Source: Tenacibaculum sp. M341 (GTDB lineage Bacteria; Bacteroidota; Bacteroidia; Flavobacteriales; Flavobacteriaceae). From it: a DNA stretch of 64,000 nt. The position numbers and the translations under genes were made by a program. Location: assembly GCF_004337695.1 (NCBI RefSeq), contig NZ_SJXJ01000008.1:124001-188000 (forward strand). Reading direction: 5' to 3'. The notes under the pieces were generated by a model. That model worked only from the letters and a program-made list of their open reading frames with translations. It was not told the DNA's origin and did no database searches. This document shows positions 43,786 to 54,005 of the stretch, piece by piece (position 1 is the stretch's first letter; each line of letters begins with the position of its first letter).

Positions 43786-43986
43786 TAGCGGTCTTTTGGC
43801 TAATCGCAAAAGTAGTTCTTTTTTTATTACTGGTCAATTTCTTTTCAAAATCCCCCTTTTTTGTTTTTTAATGTTTTTGAAACCAGTTTTTTACCTGTTT
43901 TTGAGTAAACTTATTAACAATGTGGTAAAAAGTGGTAGAAAGTGGTAGAAATTTTATACTTTTGAATAATACTATATAGTTTTTAA
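43786..43986 (+). promoter_or_regulatory. mraZ promoter region with -7 box
   Basis: Gap between the divergent hydrolase and mraZ. A perfect -7 box TACTTTTG lies at 43957-43964, 22 bases before the mraZ start, directly after the MraZ-type repeats. It drives the division and cell-wall cluster. Confidence 0.65.
43922..43951 (+). promoter_or_regulatory. MraZ operator: three 10-bp direct repeats
   Basis: GTGGTAAAAA, GTGGTAGAAA, GTGGTAGAAA in exact 10-bp phase. MraZ of other bacteria binds repeated GTGG-type boxes at this spacing in front of its own gene. The repeats cover where the -33 element would be, so binding should repress the cluster. The repeats are seen; the binding is inferred. Confidence 0.8.
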
Positions 43987-44448
43987 TTGATAAATCTTAT
44001 TGGAACATACGAGTGTAAAGCCGATGCCAAAGGTAGGCTTATGGTTGCTTCTAGTCTTAAGAAGCAGTTGGCTCCTGTGTTACAAGAGGGTTTTGTGTTG
44101 AAACGTTCTGTGTTTCAGTCTTGTTTAGAGTTGTATCCGATGCAGGAATGGAATCAGATGATGGCTAAGATTAACAAATTGAATCGATTTGTTAAAAAGA
44201 ATAATGATTTTATAAGAAGGTTTACGGCAGGAGTGAAAGTTGTGGAGGTGGATTCAACTGGTAGAATTTTAATTCCGAAAGATTTATGTGTTTTTGCGGG
44301 GATTAAAAAAGAAGTTGTTTTGTCGAGTGCAGTAAATATTATTGAAATCTGGGATAAAGAAAAGTACGAGAGTGTAATAGAAGATTCTGCGGCGGATTTT
44401 GCTGGTCTTGCTGAAGAAGTAATGGGAAATTTTGATTTAGATGAGTAG
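43987..44448 (+). CDS. mraZ: Transcriptional regulator MraZ, TTG start
   Basis: 153 residues with two SpoVT/AbrB-like swapped-hairpin repeats: GTYECKADAKGRLMVASSLK and VVEVDSTGRILIPKDLC. It forms a ring and binds DNA repeats before the division cluster. The frame begins at TTG (43987), giving MINLIGTYECK, which fits family N-termini; no usable ATG lies near. Ends 8 bases inside rsmH. Confidence 0.94.
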   Translation: MINLIGTYECKADAKGRLMVASSLKKQLAPVLQEGFVLKRSVFQSCLELYPMQEWNQMMAKINKLNRFVKKNNDFIRRFTAGVKVVEVDSTGRILIPKDLCVFAGIKKEVVLSSAVNIIEIWDKEKYESVIEDSAADFAGLAEEVMGNFDLDE

Positions 44449-45340
44449 TTATCATGAGTCTGTATTGTTAAAAGAGAGTGTAGATGCTCTTGATATTAAA
44501 AAAGATGGAATTTATGTAGATGTCACCTTCGGGGGAGGGGGGCATTCTAAAGAGATATTAAAAAGGCTTGGGGAGAATGGTCGTTTGTTTGCGTTTGATC
44601 AGGATGCAGATGCACAACAGAATAAAATTGAAGATGATCGATTTGTGTTGATTGCGGAGAATTTTAGGTTTATTTCCAGGTTTTTGAGGTTTTATGGAGT
44701 TAAAAAGGTGGATGGTGTTTTAGCAGACTTAGGTGTTTCTTCGCATCAGTTTGATGAAGCGGAAAGAGGTTTTTCAATTCGTTTTGATGGTGATTTGGAT
44801 ATGAGAATGAATCAAAATGCGAAAGTGTCTGCTAAAGAAGTGGTGAATGAGTATGAGGAGGCTAAGTTGGCGGATGTGTTGTATTGGTATGGGGAGTTGA
44901 GAAATGCAAGAGCGATTGCAAAAGTGATTGTTGGGGCTAGGCAAAATGAGTCTATTGATACAAGTTTTCAGTTGAGAAAAGTTTTAGAAAGGTTTTTGCC
45001 GAAAAGCAAAGAACATAAAATATTAGCTCAGATTTATCAGGCAATTCGAATTGAAGTGAATGAAGAGTTGGAGGTGTTGAAGGAGTTTTTAAATCAGATA
45101 CCAGATTTGTTGAGTGAAACGGGTAGGTTAAGTGTTATTTCGTATCATTCTTTGGAGGATAGATTGGTAAAACGATTTATAAGGACAGGATTGTTTGAGG
45201 GAGAGTCAGAGAAAGATTTTTTTGGTAATACAAATGAGCCTTTGAAAAAAGTAGGTAAGTTGATAGTGCCAAGTAAAGAAGAAATAGCTGTAAATAATAG
45301 AGCTAGAAGTGCAAAGTTGAGAATAGCAACATTAAAATAA
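44441..45340 (+). CDS. rsmH: 16S rRNA (cytosine1402-N4)-methyltransferase
   Basis: 299 residues. SAM motif VDVTFGGGGHSKEIL, DADAQQN, the active region GVLADLGVSSHQFDEAERGF, and VISYHSLEDRLVKRF near the C-terminus. Modifies C1402 in the ribosomal P site. Overlaps mraZ by 8 bases and is followed 2 bases later by the ftsL-like gene. Confidence 0.96.
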   Translation: MSSYHESVLLKESVDALDIKKDGIYVDVTFGGGGHSKEILKRLGENGRLFAFDQDADAQQNKIEDDRFVLIAENFRFISRFLRFYGVKKVDGVLADLGVSSHQFDEAERGFSIRFDGDLDMRMNQNAKVSAKEVVNEYEEAKLADVLYWYGELRNARAIAKVIVGARQNESIDTSFQLRKVLERFLPKSKEHKILAQIYQAIRIEVNEELEVLKEFLNQIPDLLSETGRLSVISYHSLEDRLVKRFIRTGLFEGESEKDFFGNTNEPLKKVGKLIVPSKEEIAVNNRARSAKLRIATLK

Positions 45341-45342
45341 AT

Positions 45343-45666
45343 ATGAAGGAGAGTTCTGGTGGTGTTTATGATCTTTTAAGAGGTAGTTTTTTAACAGATG
45401 AGTCAGCTGTTAAAAAATGGAGAGTGATCTTTTTTGTAGTGAGTTTATTGTTGGTGATGATATGGAGTTCGCATTCAATTGATGAAAAGGTGGTTCGGAT
45501 CTCAGAATTGAATAAATTGAAAAGAGAGTTGAGGGCTGAGTTTGTAGATACAAGCACTATTTTGATGAGGATGAAGTTGGAAAGTGCGATTCGAAAGAAA
45601 GTTAAAGATACAGGGTTGGAGCCGGCTAAAGAGCCTCCACAGAAAATAAAAGTATTAATAAAGTAA
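45343..45666 (+). CDS. FtsL-like division protein
   Basis: 107 residues: short cytoplasmic N-terminus, one membrane segment (about residues 28-45, VIFFVVSLLLVMIWSSHS), then a charged coiled-coil-like periplasmic part (ISELNKLKRELRAEFVDTST). Layout and place between rsmH and ftsI fit FtsL, which forms a complex with FtsB/Q and activates FtsI. Sequence conservation in this family is low, so naming rests on position. Confidence 0.85.
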   Translation: MKESSGGVYDLLRGSFLTDESAVKKWRVIFFVVSLLLVMIWSSHSIDEKVVRISELNKLKRELRAEFVDTSTILMRMKLESAIRKKVKDTGLEPAKEPPQKIKVLIK

Positions 45667-45669
45667 AAT

Positions 45670-47685
45670 TTGTCAAAAATTAAAAAGAGTATACTAAATA
45701 GGTTGTATGTAGTTGTGGTTTTAATGTCACTCTTTTTGTTGGTTATATCAGCTAAGATTTTTGATCTTCAATATGTAGAAGGAGATAAGTACAAGAAATT
45801 GGCTTTAGAGACTACAATTAAAAACGATACAATTTTTGGGAATAGAGGAAATGTGTATGCGGCAGATGGAAATTTGTTAGCGACATCTATTTCTAATTAC
45901 ACGATAAGAATGGATGTAATGTCTGTTGATAAAAGAGTGTTTGGGAAAAGGGTTGGGGAGTTGGCTGTGAGTTTGTCTGAAATGTTAGGGAAAACTCCGA
46001 GTTATTATGAAAATAAATTAAGTCAGGCTAGAGAAAGAGGGAATCGTTATTTGTTAATCGCTAGAAATATCGGTTATAACGATTACATGAAAATGAAAAC
46101 TTTTCCAATTTTTAATCTAGGTGTATATCGAGGAGGTTTTATAGCAGAGCAAAAAGCGGTTAGAGAGCATCCGATTGGTAAAATAGCGGAGCGAACTGTA
46201 GGTTATAATGATCATAGAGGTGGTGCTGGAATTGAAGGAGCTTTTTCAGATTATATGAAGGGAGAAAACGGTTGGAGGTTGAAGCAGAAGATAGCTAAAG
46301 GGCAATGGAAACCGATTAATGATGAAAATGAAAAGGAGCCTCAAGATGGTAAAGATGTGATTACTACAATTGATGTGAATATTCAAGATATAACTCATTA
46401 TGCTTTGTTAAGGCAAATGGAATATTTTGAGGCAGATCATGGTTGTGCTGTTGTTATGGAAACTCTAACGGGAGAAGTAAAGGCGATATCTAATTTAGGT
46501 AGAACGTCTACTGGTAAATATTATGAGAAAAGGAATTATGCAGTTTGGGAGAGTCATGAACCTGGTTCTACTTTTAAGTTAGCGAGTTTGATGGCCTTGT
46601 TGGAAGATAGGGCTTTGGATACGTCTTCGGTGATTGATACTGAAAAAGGTAGAATATTTATAAATAATCGTAAGGTAGAAGATAGTAGCTGGGAGGGGTA
46701 TGGTAAGATATCTTTAGCGAGGGTTTTTGAAGTGTCTTCTAATGTTGGTATTGTAAAAGCGGTAAGAAAAGAGTACGATAAAACGCCTGAGAGATTTATA
46801 AAGAAAATAAAGAAGTTTGGCTTAGATCAGCAAACGGGTGTTAAGATAGTTGGTGAAGGGAAGCCTTTTATTTTAGATCCTAAAGGAGCGCAATGGAGTC
46901 CGATTGCTTTAGAGTGGATGGCTTGGGGGTATGGAATTTCGTTAACTCCACTTCAGATGTTGATGTTTTATAATGCAGTTGCAAATGATGGTCAAATGGT
47001 GAAACCAAGATTTGTAAAAGAATTAAGAAGAGATGGGAAGGTTTTAGAGAAGTTTGATAAAGAGATTTTGAATGAAAAGATAGCTTCTCAAGAGACAATT
47101 GATAAAGTGACTCGAATTATGGAAAACGTGGTGAAAAAAGGAACAGCAGAGAAAATTTATTCACCTAATTTTTCAATGGCTGGTAAAACAGGTACGGCTA
47201 AAAAATGGATTCCTAGAAAAAAGAATAAAGAAGGGAAATATGAAGGAGGATATTATTCAAATAAAAAATATGTGGCTTCTTTTGCAGGTTTTTTTCCAGT
47301 AGAGAATCCTAAGTATTCGTGTATTGTAGTAGTTCATGAGCCAAATACATTAAAAGGGTATTATGGTGCTGAGGTTGCTGCTCCAGTTTTTAAAGAAATA
47401 GCGCATAAGATTTATACATCTACACCTTCGAGTGTGCAGAGTGTTACAGATTCAGTGGTGATTGCATCTGTCGATAAGAATTACGATAAGTATTATCAAA
47501 TAACAGATAAGTATAAAACCATAATGCCTAAAGTTGTTGGTTTAGGTGGTATGGATGCGGTTTCTATATTAGAAAATTTAGGTTTAAAAGTGAAGTTTAC
47601 TGGTTTAGGAAAGGTAAAAGAGCAATCAATACCTAAAGGTGAGAAAATAAAAAAAGGTTCAACAGTATATTTAAAATTGTCGTAG
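45670..47685 (+). CDS. ftsI: Penicillin-binding protein FtsI with PASTA domain, TTG start
   Basis: Septal transpeptidase, 671 residues. Anchor RLYVVVVLMSLFLLVISAKI, PBP dimerisation domain (about 55-210), and transpeptidase with S300-T-F-K (HEPGSTFKLAS), SSN, and K506-T-G (AGKTGTAKK). The last 60 or so residues form a PASTA domain (MPKVVGLGGMDAVSILENLG), unlike enterobacterial FtsI. Start is TTG at 45670, 3 bases after ftsL. MurE begins directly at its stop. Confidence 0.94.
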   Translation: MSKIKKSILNRLYVVVVLMSLFLLVISAKIFDLQYVEGDKYKKLALETTIKNDTIFGNRGNVYAADGNLLATSISNYTIRMDVMSVDKRVFGKRVGELAVSLSEMLGKTPSYYENKLSQARERGNRYLLIARNIGYNDYMKMKTFPIFNLGVYRGGFIAEQKAVREHPIGKIAERTVGYNDHRGGAGIEGAFSDYMKGENGWRLKQKIAKGQWKPINDENEKEPQDGKDVITTIDVNIQDITHYALLRQMEYFEADHGCAVVMETLTGEVKAISNLGRTSTGKYYEKRNYAVWESHEPGSTFKLASLMALLEDRALDTSSVIDTEKGRIFINNRKVEDSSWEGYGKISLARVFEVSSNVGIVKAVRKEYDKTPERFIKKIKKFGLDQQTGVKIVGEGKPFILDPKGAQWSPIALEWMAWGYGISLTPLQMLMFYNAVANDGQMVKPRFVKELRRDGKVLEKFDKEILNEKIASQETIDKVTRIMENVVKKGTAEKIYSPNFSMAGKTGTAKKWIPRKKNKEGKYEGGYYSNKKYVASFAGFFPVENPKYSCIVVVHEPNTLKGYYGAEVAAPVFKEIAHKIYTSTPSSVQSVTDSVVIASVDKNYDKYYQITDKYKTIMPKVVGLGGMDAVSILENLGLKVKFTGLGKVKEQSIPKGEKIKKGSTVYLKLS

Positions 47686-49152
47686 TTGAAAGTTTTAAAA
47701 GACATATTATATAAAGTAGCTGTTAATTCAGTTTTTGGTTCAACAGATGTTGAGGTGCAAAGTATTCAGTTTGATAGTCGAAAGATTGTGAAAGGTGATG
47801 TTTTTGTTGCTCAAAACGGGGTGACGGTTGATGGGCATAATTATATAGAGAAGGCTGTTTCGTTAGGGGCTAAAGCTGTTATTTGTGAAAATGTACCTGA
47901 GGATAAGGTAGAAGGAGTTACATATGTTGCTGTAAAAGATTCGGATGTAGCGTTGGCAATTTTGGCTTCTAATTATTATGGAAATCCTTCAGAAGATTTG
48001 AGGTTGATTGGTGTAACTGGAACTAATGGTAAAACAACGATTACTACATTGTTGTATGATTTGTTTATGAAGTTGGGGTATGGCGTTGGTTTGCTGTCTA
48101 CTGTTAAGATAATGATCAATGAAAATGAGTATAAGGCTACGCATACTACTCCAGATTCATTAAGTATTAATAGGTACTTGGCAGAAATGGTTGATGAAGG
48201 TGTTGAGTATTGTTTTATGGAGGTTAGTTCTCATGGAATTGATCAGAAAAGAATAGAAGGATTGTTTTTTGAAGGAGGGGTTTTTACAAATTTATCGCAC
48301 GATCATTTAGATTATCACAACTCTTTTGCAGAGTACAGAGATGTGAAGAAGTCGTTCTTTGATAATTTACCAAAATCTTCTTTTGCTTTGGTGAATATTG
48401 ATGACAAGAATGGATCGATAATGGTTCAAAATACTAAGGCTTCTAAAAAAACATATGCATTAAAAACAATTGCAGATTATAAAGCTAAAATATTAGAAAA
48501 AAGTTTTTCAGGTTCGTTGTTAAATATGAATGGAGTTGAGCTTTGGACGAAATTAATAGGAGACTTTAATGCGTATAATGTGTTGGCGATTTACGGTGTA
48601 GCAGATGCGCTTGGTATAGAGAGTTTCGATATTTTAAGAACTATTAGTGAGTTGGATAGTGTAAGCGGACGATTTGAATATGTGGTTTCGCAAAACAAGG
48701 TGATTGGAATTGTGGATTATGCGCATACCCCAGATGCTTTGAAAAATGTACTAGAAACAATTAATGGGATTAGAACTGGAAATGAAAGTGTGATTACTGT
48801 TGTTGGATGTGGAGGTGATAGAGATGCTTTAAAAAGACCAAAAATGGGGATGATTGCAACGCAATTGAGTGATCAGGCGATTTTTACTTCTGATAATCCA
48901 AGAACAGAAGATCCACAATCAATTTTAAACGATATAGAAGAAGGAGTGTCTTCTGAGAATTTTAGAAAAACACTCTCAATTTTAGATAGAAAACAAGCTA
49001 TAAAAACAGCATGTAAGTTGGCGAAAGAAGGAGATATTATACTGATAGCGGGAAAAGGACATGAAAATTATCAAGAAATCAATGGTGAGAGATTTCATTT
49101 TGATGATTTGGAAGAGGTAACATTGTGTTTTAATCAATTAAAAAATATATAG
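47686..49152 (+). CDS. murE: UDP-MurNAc-tripeptide synthetase, TTG start
   Basis: 488 residues. Mur ligase with GTNGKTTITTLL (ATP loop), VSSHGIDQKRIEGL, NLSHDHLDYHNS and the DNPRTEDPQ motif that selects meso-diaminopimelate rather than lysine. It adds the third amino acid of the peptidoglycan stem. The start is TTG at 47686, immediately after the ftsI stop codon. A downstream ATG would remove the conserved N-terminus. Confidence 0.95.
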   Translation: MKVLKDILYKVAVNSVFGSTDVEVQSIQFDSRKIVKGDVFVAQNGVTVDGHNYIEKAVSLGAKAVICENVPEDKVEGVTYVAVKDSDVALAILASNYYGNPSEDLRLIGVTGTNGKTTITTLLYDLFMKLGYGVGLLSTVKIMINENEYKATHTTPDSLSINRYLAEMVDEGVEYCFMEVSSHGIDQKRIEGLFFEGGVFTNLSHDHLDYHNSFAEYRDVKKSFFDNLPKSSFALVNIDDKNGSIMVQNTKASKKTYALKTIADYKAKILEKSFSGSLLNMNGVELWTKLIGDFNAYNVLAIYGVADALGIESFDILRTISELDSVSGRFEYVVSQNKVIGIVDYAHTPDALKNVLETINGIRTGNESVITVVGCGGDRDALKRPKMGMIATQLSDQAIFTSDNPRTEDPQSILNDIEEGVSSENFRKTLSILDRKQAIKTACKLAKEGDIILIAGKGHENYQEINGERFHFDDLEEVTLCFNQLKNI

Positions 49153-49155
49153 AGA

Positions 49156-50382
49156 ATGCTGTATTATTTGTTTGAATATTTAGAAAGCGAGTTTAATTTA
49201 ACAGGGGCGAGTGTATTTCAGTTTATTACATTTCGTTCGGCTGCAGCATTTATTTTTTCTTTACTTATCTCTACTATTTTTGGAAAGCGAATTATTGAGT
49301 TTTTAAGAAGACAGCAAGTAGGGGAGAGTATTCGTGATTTAGGGCTGGAAGGACAGATGCAAAAGAAAGGGACTCCAACTATGGGTGGGGTTATCATTAT
49401 TTTGTCTACGTTAATTCCAGTGTTGTTGTTAGCTAAGTTAGAAAATATTTATGTGATTATTTTGGTGATTACTACCCTTTGGATGGGGGTGATTGGTTTT
49501 GCTGATGATTATATAAAGGTTTTCAAAAAAGATAAAGCAGGTTTAAAAGGAATTTTTAAAGTAATTGGTCAGGTAGGATTAGGTGTTATCGTGGGGGCGA
49601 TGTTGTATTTTAATTCTTCAGTGACAATTAAAGAAAAATTACCAGTGGAACAACAAGTTGTTCAGGAAGATGGAAGGAGACAGGTTTTTGGTGAGGCGCA
49701 TAAGTCTACAAAAACTACAGTTCCTTTTATGAAAAACAATGAGTTAGAGTATGCAAAGGTGTTAAGTTTTTTAGGTGATGGTTATGAGAAGTATGCTTGG
49801 ATTATTTTCATTCCATTGGTGATTTTTATTGTAACAGCTGTTTCTAATGGTGCTAATTTAACAGATGGGATTGATGGTTTGGCAGCAGGGACTTCCTCAA
49901 TAATGGTTTTAACGTTGGCGATTTTTGCTTGGGTATCTGGTAATATTGTTTTTGCAGAGTACTTGGATGTAATGTATATACCTAATTCAGGAGAAATGAC
50001 GGTGTTTATCTTGGCTTTTGCAGGGGCTTTAATTGGTTTTTTGTGGTATAATACTTACCCAGCACAGGTTTTTATGGGAGATACAGGTAGTTTAACAATA
50101 GGGGGAATAATAGCGGTAATAGCTATAGCGATTAGAAAAGAGTTGTTGCTTCCGTTGTTAGCAGGTGTGTTTTTTATAGAGGTTTTATCTGTAATGTTAC
50201 AGGTTTCATATTTCAAATACACAAAAAAGAAATTTGGTGAAGGAAGACGAATTTTTAAAATGTCTCCTTTACATCATCATTATCAAAAATTAAATTATCA
50301 CGAAAGTAAAATAGTGACGCGTTTTTGGATAATAGGTATTCTATTGGCTGTATTTACAATTGTGACTTTAAAGCTTAGATAA
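49156..50382 (+). CDS. mraY: Phospho-MurNAc-pentapeptide transferase
   Basis: 408 residues, about ten membrane segments. Conserved loops: [55 protein letters not shown], and the histidine motif MSPLHHHYQ. Forms lipid I on undecaprenyl phosphate. The loop after segment 3-4 (about residues 160-200) is longer than in Escherichia coli, as usual in Bacteroidota. Gap of 3 bases to murE and 1 to murD. Confidence 0.96.
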   Translation: MLYYLFEYLESEFNLTGASVFQFITFRSAAAFIFSLLISTIFGKRIIEFLRRQQVGESIRDLGLEGQMQKKGTPTMGGVIIILSTLIPVLLLAKLENIYVIILVITTLWMGVIGFADDYIKVFKKDKAGLKGIFKVIGQVGLGVIVGAMLYFNSSVTIKEKLPVEQQVVQEDGRRQVFGEAHKSTKTTVPFMKNNELEYAKVLSFLGDGYEKYAWIIFIPLVIFIVTAVSNGANLTDGIDGLAAGTSSIMVLTLAIFAWVSGNIVFAEYLDVMYIPNSGEMTVFILAFAGALIGFLWYNTYPAQVFMGDTGSLTIGGIIAVIAIAIRKELLLPLLAGVFFIEVLSVMLQVSYFKYTKKKFGEGRRIFKMSPLHHHYQKLNYHESKIVTRFWIIGILLAVFTIVTLKLR

Positions 50383-50383
50383 A

Positions 50384-51718
50384 ATGAAAAGATTGGTTGT
50401 TTTAGGAGGTGGAGAAAGTGGTGTTGGAGCAGCTATTTTAGGAAAAAATAAAGGTTTTGATGTTTTTGTTTCTGATAAAGGAGCTATTACAGAAAAATAT
50501 AAGAAAGTTCTTTTACAAAGTGAAATAGAGTTTGAAGAGAATCAGCATACTGAAGAAAAGATTTTAAACGCTGATTTAGTGATGAAAAGTCCTGGTATAC
50601 CTGATAAGGTGACTTTAGTAAAAAAGTTAAAAGAGGTTGGGGTAAAAGTAATCTCAGAAATAGAGTTTGCTTCATATTTTACTGATGCGCAAATAGTAGG
50701 TATAACGGGGTCAAATGGTAAAACTACTACTACATTGTTAACTCACCATATTTTAGATAAAAGTGGGATGAATGTGGGGATTGCAGGTAATATTGGAGAT
50801 AGTTTTGCAAAGCAAATTGCGGTTGAAAATTACGATAGTTATGTTTTAGAGCTAAGTAGTTTTCAATTGGATGGAATTGATCAGTTTAGGTGTCATGTGG
50901 GAATGATTACAAATATAACGCCTGATCATTTAGATAGATATGAATACGATTTAAATAAATATATCGCATCAAAATTCAGAATTACAAAAAATCAAACAGA
51001 AGAAGATTTTTTGATTTATGATTTAGATGATGAAAATATTTCAAATTGGTTGAATGAAAATACAGTTCAATCAAAATTAGTTCCTTTTTCACTAGAAAAA
51101 GAGTTGAATTATGGAGCTTTTTTAAAAGAAGATAATATAATAATAAGATTAAACGACGACGAGTATATAATGAATACAGCTTATTTAAAAATAAAAGGAA
51201 AGCACAATACTAAAAACGCAATGGCATCAATGTTAGCTTCTAAACTATTACAGGTTAGAAACAATACAGTTACAGAAAGTATGTCTTCGTTTGAAGGTGT
51301 GGAGCATCGTTTAGAAAGAGTGGTTAAGGTAGATGGAGTTACGTATGTGAATGATAGTAAGGCTACGAATGTGAATGCTGCTTTTTATGCTTTAGAATGT
51401 ATGGATAAGCCGACAGTTTGGATTGTTGGTGGAGTTGATAAAGGGAACGATTATACAGATTTATTACCATTGGTGAGAGAAAAAGTAAAAGGAATTGTTT
51501 GTTTAGGGTTAGATAATCAAAAAATTATAGAGACTTTTCAGAATGTGGTAGATGTTGTTGTTGAAACAGCAGGAGCAGATGAGGCTGTAAAGGTGGCTCA
51601 AAAGATAGCACAAAAGGAAGGTACTGTGTTATTGTCTCCTGCATGTGCAAGTTTTGATTTGTTTGAAAGTTACGAAGATAGAGGTCGAAAATTTAAAGAG
51701 GCTGTTCGAAATTTATAG
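50384..51718 (+). CDS. murD: UDP-MurNAc-alanine-D-glutamate ligase
   Basis: 444 residues. GGGESGVGAAILGKNKG, ATP loop GSNGKTTTTLL, VLELSSFQLDGI, NITPDHLDRY, and DSKATNVNAAFYALE, followed by LSPACASFDLFESYEDRG. Adds D-glutamate to the stem peptide in the cytoplasm. Closely packed between mraY and ftsW. Confidence 0.96.
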   Translation: MKRLVVLGGGESGVGAAILGKNKGFDVFVSDKGAITEKYKKVLLQSEIEFEENQHTEEKILNADLVMKSPGIPDKVTLVKKLKEVGVKVISEIEFASYFTDAQIVGITGSNGKTTTTLLTHHILDKSGMNVGIAGNIGDSFAKQIAVENYDSYVLELSSFQLDGIDQFRCHVGMITNITPDHLDRYEYDLNKYIASKFRITKNQTEEDFLIYDLDDENISNWLNENTVQSKLVPFSLEKELNYGAFLKEDNIIIRLNDDEYIMNTAYLKIKGKHNTKNAMASMLASKLLQVRNNTVTESMSSFEGVEHRLERVVKVDGVTYVNDSKATNVNAAFYALECMDKPTVWIVGGVDKGNDYTDLLPLVREKVKGIVCLGLDNQKIIETFQNVVDVVVETAGADEAVKVAQKIAQKEGTVLLSPACASFDLFESYEDRGRKFKEAVRNL

Positions 51719-51721
51719 AGA

Positions 51722-52909
51722 TTGAAAGATATTTTAAAACATATAAAAGGTGATAGGGCTATTTGGGCAATAGTGGCTATACTGGCAATACTTTCTTTTA
51801 TGCCGGTGTATAGTGCTAGTACTAATTTGGTGTATGTTGTGGGGAATGGATCTACAACTGGACATTTAATTAAACATATTGCTTTATTGATAATGGGGTT
51901 TGGAATTTTATATGGGGTTCACAAAATACCGTACAGGTATTTTAGTGGAGGTTCTGTATTGATGTTGCCTATTATAGTTTTGCTATTGATTGTAACACTT
52001 TCTCAAGGAACGACTATTGGTGGTGCTAATGCTAGTAGATGGATTCGAATTCCTTTTGTTGGGGTTGGTTTTCAAACATCTACTCTGGCAAGCTTAGTCT
52101 TGTTAGTGTACGTGGCTAGGTATTTAGCTAAAAATAAGGAGAAAGAAATTGTTTTTAAGGAGAGTTTGTTTCAATTGTGGCTGCCAGTAGGTTTTGTTTT
52201 AATGCTAATATTGCCAGCTAACTTTTCAACTACAGCAATTGTTTTTTCAATGATTGTGTTGTTGGTGTTTATTGGTGGGTATCCTTTGAAGTATATAGCC
52301 AATGTTTTAGGAATGGGAATTGTTGCTTTGGGGCTTTTTGTTTTAGTGGTCAAGGCGTTTCCTGGTTTAATGAAGAATAGGGTAGATACATGGGAGAAAA
52401 GGATCGAGAGTTTTTATTCTGGAGATAAAAAAGAAAATTATCAAGTAGAAAAAGCAAAGATTGCTATTGCAACTGGTGGTTTAATAGGTAAAGGTGCAGG
52501 TAAAAGTGTACAGAAGAATTTTTTGCCGCAATCATCATCAGATTTTATCTACGCAATTATTGTTGAAGAGTTTGGTTTGATAGGTGCGTTGTTTGTGATT
52601 TTTATTTATTTCCTTTTGTTGTTTAGGATTTTGGTGGTAGCTAAAAATGCAACAACAATTTTTGCGACATTACTCGTAGTTGGCGTAGGTTTACCAATTA
52701 TTTTTCAAGCCATGATTAATATGGCTGTTGCAACGAGTTTGTTTCCTGTAACAGGACAAACTTTACCATTGATTAGTAGTGGAGGTACTTCAATTTGGAT
52801 GACGTGTTTTGCGTTGGGAATGATATTGAGTGTGAGTGCGTCTAAAAATGAAACAGAGGAATCTATTTTAGATGATAATCCTTTAGATATTTTGCATGAA
52901 ACTATATAA
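51722..52909 (+). CDS. ftsW: Septal peptidoglycan polymerase FtsW, TTG start
   Basis: 395 residues, about ten membrane segments of the SEDS family. [64 protein letters not shown], and [15 protein letters not shown] near the C-terminus. Works with FtsI in septal glycan synthesis. The start is TTG at 51722, 3 bases after murD. Confidence 0.94.
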   Translation: MKDILKHIKGDRAIWAIVAILAILSFMPVYSASTNLVYVVGNGSTTGHLIKHIALLIMGFGILYGVHKIPYRYFSGGSVLMLPIIVLLLIVTLSQGTTIGGANASRWIRIPFVGVGFQTSTLASLVLLVYVARYLAKNKEKEIVFKESLFQLWLPVGFVLMLILPANFSTTAIVFSMIVLLVFIGGYPLKYIANVLGMGIVALGLFVLVVKAFPGLMKNRVDTWEKRIESFYSGDKKENYQVEKAKIAIATGGLIGKGAGKSVQKNFLPQSSSDFIYAIIVEEFGLIGALFVIFIYFLLLFRILVVAKNATTIFATLLVVGVGLPIIFQAMINMAVATSLFPVTGQTLPLISSGGTSIWMTCFALGMILSVSASKNETEESILDDNPLDILHETI

Positions 52910-52911
52910 GT

Positions 52912-54003
52912 ATGAAAGAGTCAGTAAACATAATTATTAGTGGAGGAGGTACAGGAGGACATATTTATCCTGCTATTGCTATTGCTAACGAAATAAAGAG
53001 TCGTTATCCAAAAGCAAATATCTTATTTGTAGGAGCAAAAGGGAAGATGGAGATGGAGAAAGTGCCTAAAGCAGGTTATGAAATAAAAGGTTTGTGGATT
53101 TCAGGTATTCAACGAAAGTTAACATTAAGTAATCTTGTTTTTCCATTAAAGCTATTGAGTAGTCTTTGGAAAGCTCGCAGAATTATAAATAAGTTTAAGC
53201 CAGATGTGGCTGTTGGTACTGGTGGTTTTGCTAGCGGACCAACATTAATGGTGGCTAATAGAAAGAGAATTCCAACGGTTGTACAAGAGCAAAATTCTTA
53301 TCCAGGAATTACGAATAAATTATTAAGTAAAAGAGCGGAAAAAATATGTGTAGCCTATGATAATTTAGAGCGTTTTTTTCCGTTTGAGAAGATTATAAAA
53401 ACTGGAAATCCTGTTCGACAAGATTTGTTATCGGTAGATTCCAAAAGAGAAGAAGCTTTAAAGTTTTTTGATTTAAAAAAAGAAAAGAAAACAGTTTTAG
53501 TAATTGGAGGGAGTTTAGGAGCTAGAAGAGTCAATCAGTTAGTTGCGACAGAATTAGATTTTTTTAAAGATCAAGAGGTGCAATTGATTTGGCAATGTGG
53601 TAAATTGTATTACGAAGAGTATAAAGAGTTTGATGGTAGAGAAGATGTTCAGGTACATCAATTTTTAAATAAGATGGATTTAGCATATGCTGCTGCCGAT
53701 TATATAATTTCAAGAGCGGGAGCTAGTTCAGTGTCTGAGTTATGTATTGTAGGAAAACCAACACTTTTTATTCCATCGCCTAATGTAGCCGAAGATCATC
53801 AAACAAAAAATGCAAAGGCTATAGTTGATCAGCATGGAGCAATTATGTTGAAAGAATCGGAATTACATACATTTCCGGTGGTTTTTGAAACACTTTTGAA
53901 AGATAAAGGAAAGCAAGAAAGTTTGAGTGTTAATATGAAAAGGTTGGCGTTACCAAATGCTACGGTTCATATAGTAAACGAAATAGAAAATAGTATTAAA
54001 TAG
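52912..54003 (+). CDS. murG: UDP-GlcNAc:lipid I transferase
   Basis: 363 residues, GT28 family. [53 protein letters not shown], and [20 protein letters not shown]. Converts lipid I to lipid II at the inner face of the membrane. ATG start 2 bases after ftsW, 2 bases before murC. Confidence 0.96.
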   Translation: MKESVNIIISGGGTGGHIYPAIAIANEIKSRYPKANILFVGAKGKMEMEKVPKAGYEIKGLWISGIQRKLTLSNLVFPLKLLSSLWKARRIINKFKPDVAVGTGGFASGPTLMVANRKRIPTVVQEQNSYPGITNKLLSKRAEKICVAYDNLERFFPFEKIIKTGNPVRQDLLSVDSKREEALKFFDLKKEKKTVLVIGGSLGARRVNQLVATELDFFKDQEVQLIWQCGKLYYEEYKEFDGREDVQVHQFLNKMDLAYAAADYIISRAGASSVSELCIVGKPTLFIPSPNVAEDHQTKNAKAIVDQHGAIMLKESELHTFPVVFETLLKDKGKQESLSVNMKRLALPNATVHIVNEIENSIK

Positions 54004-54005
54004 TA

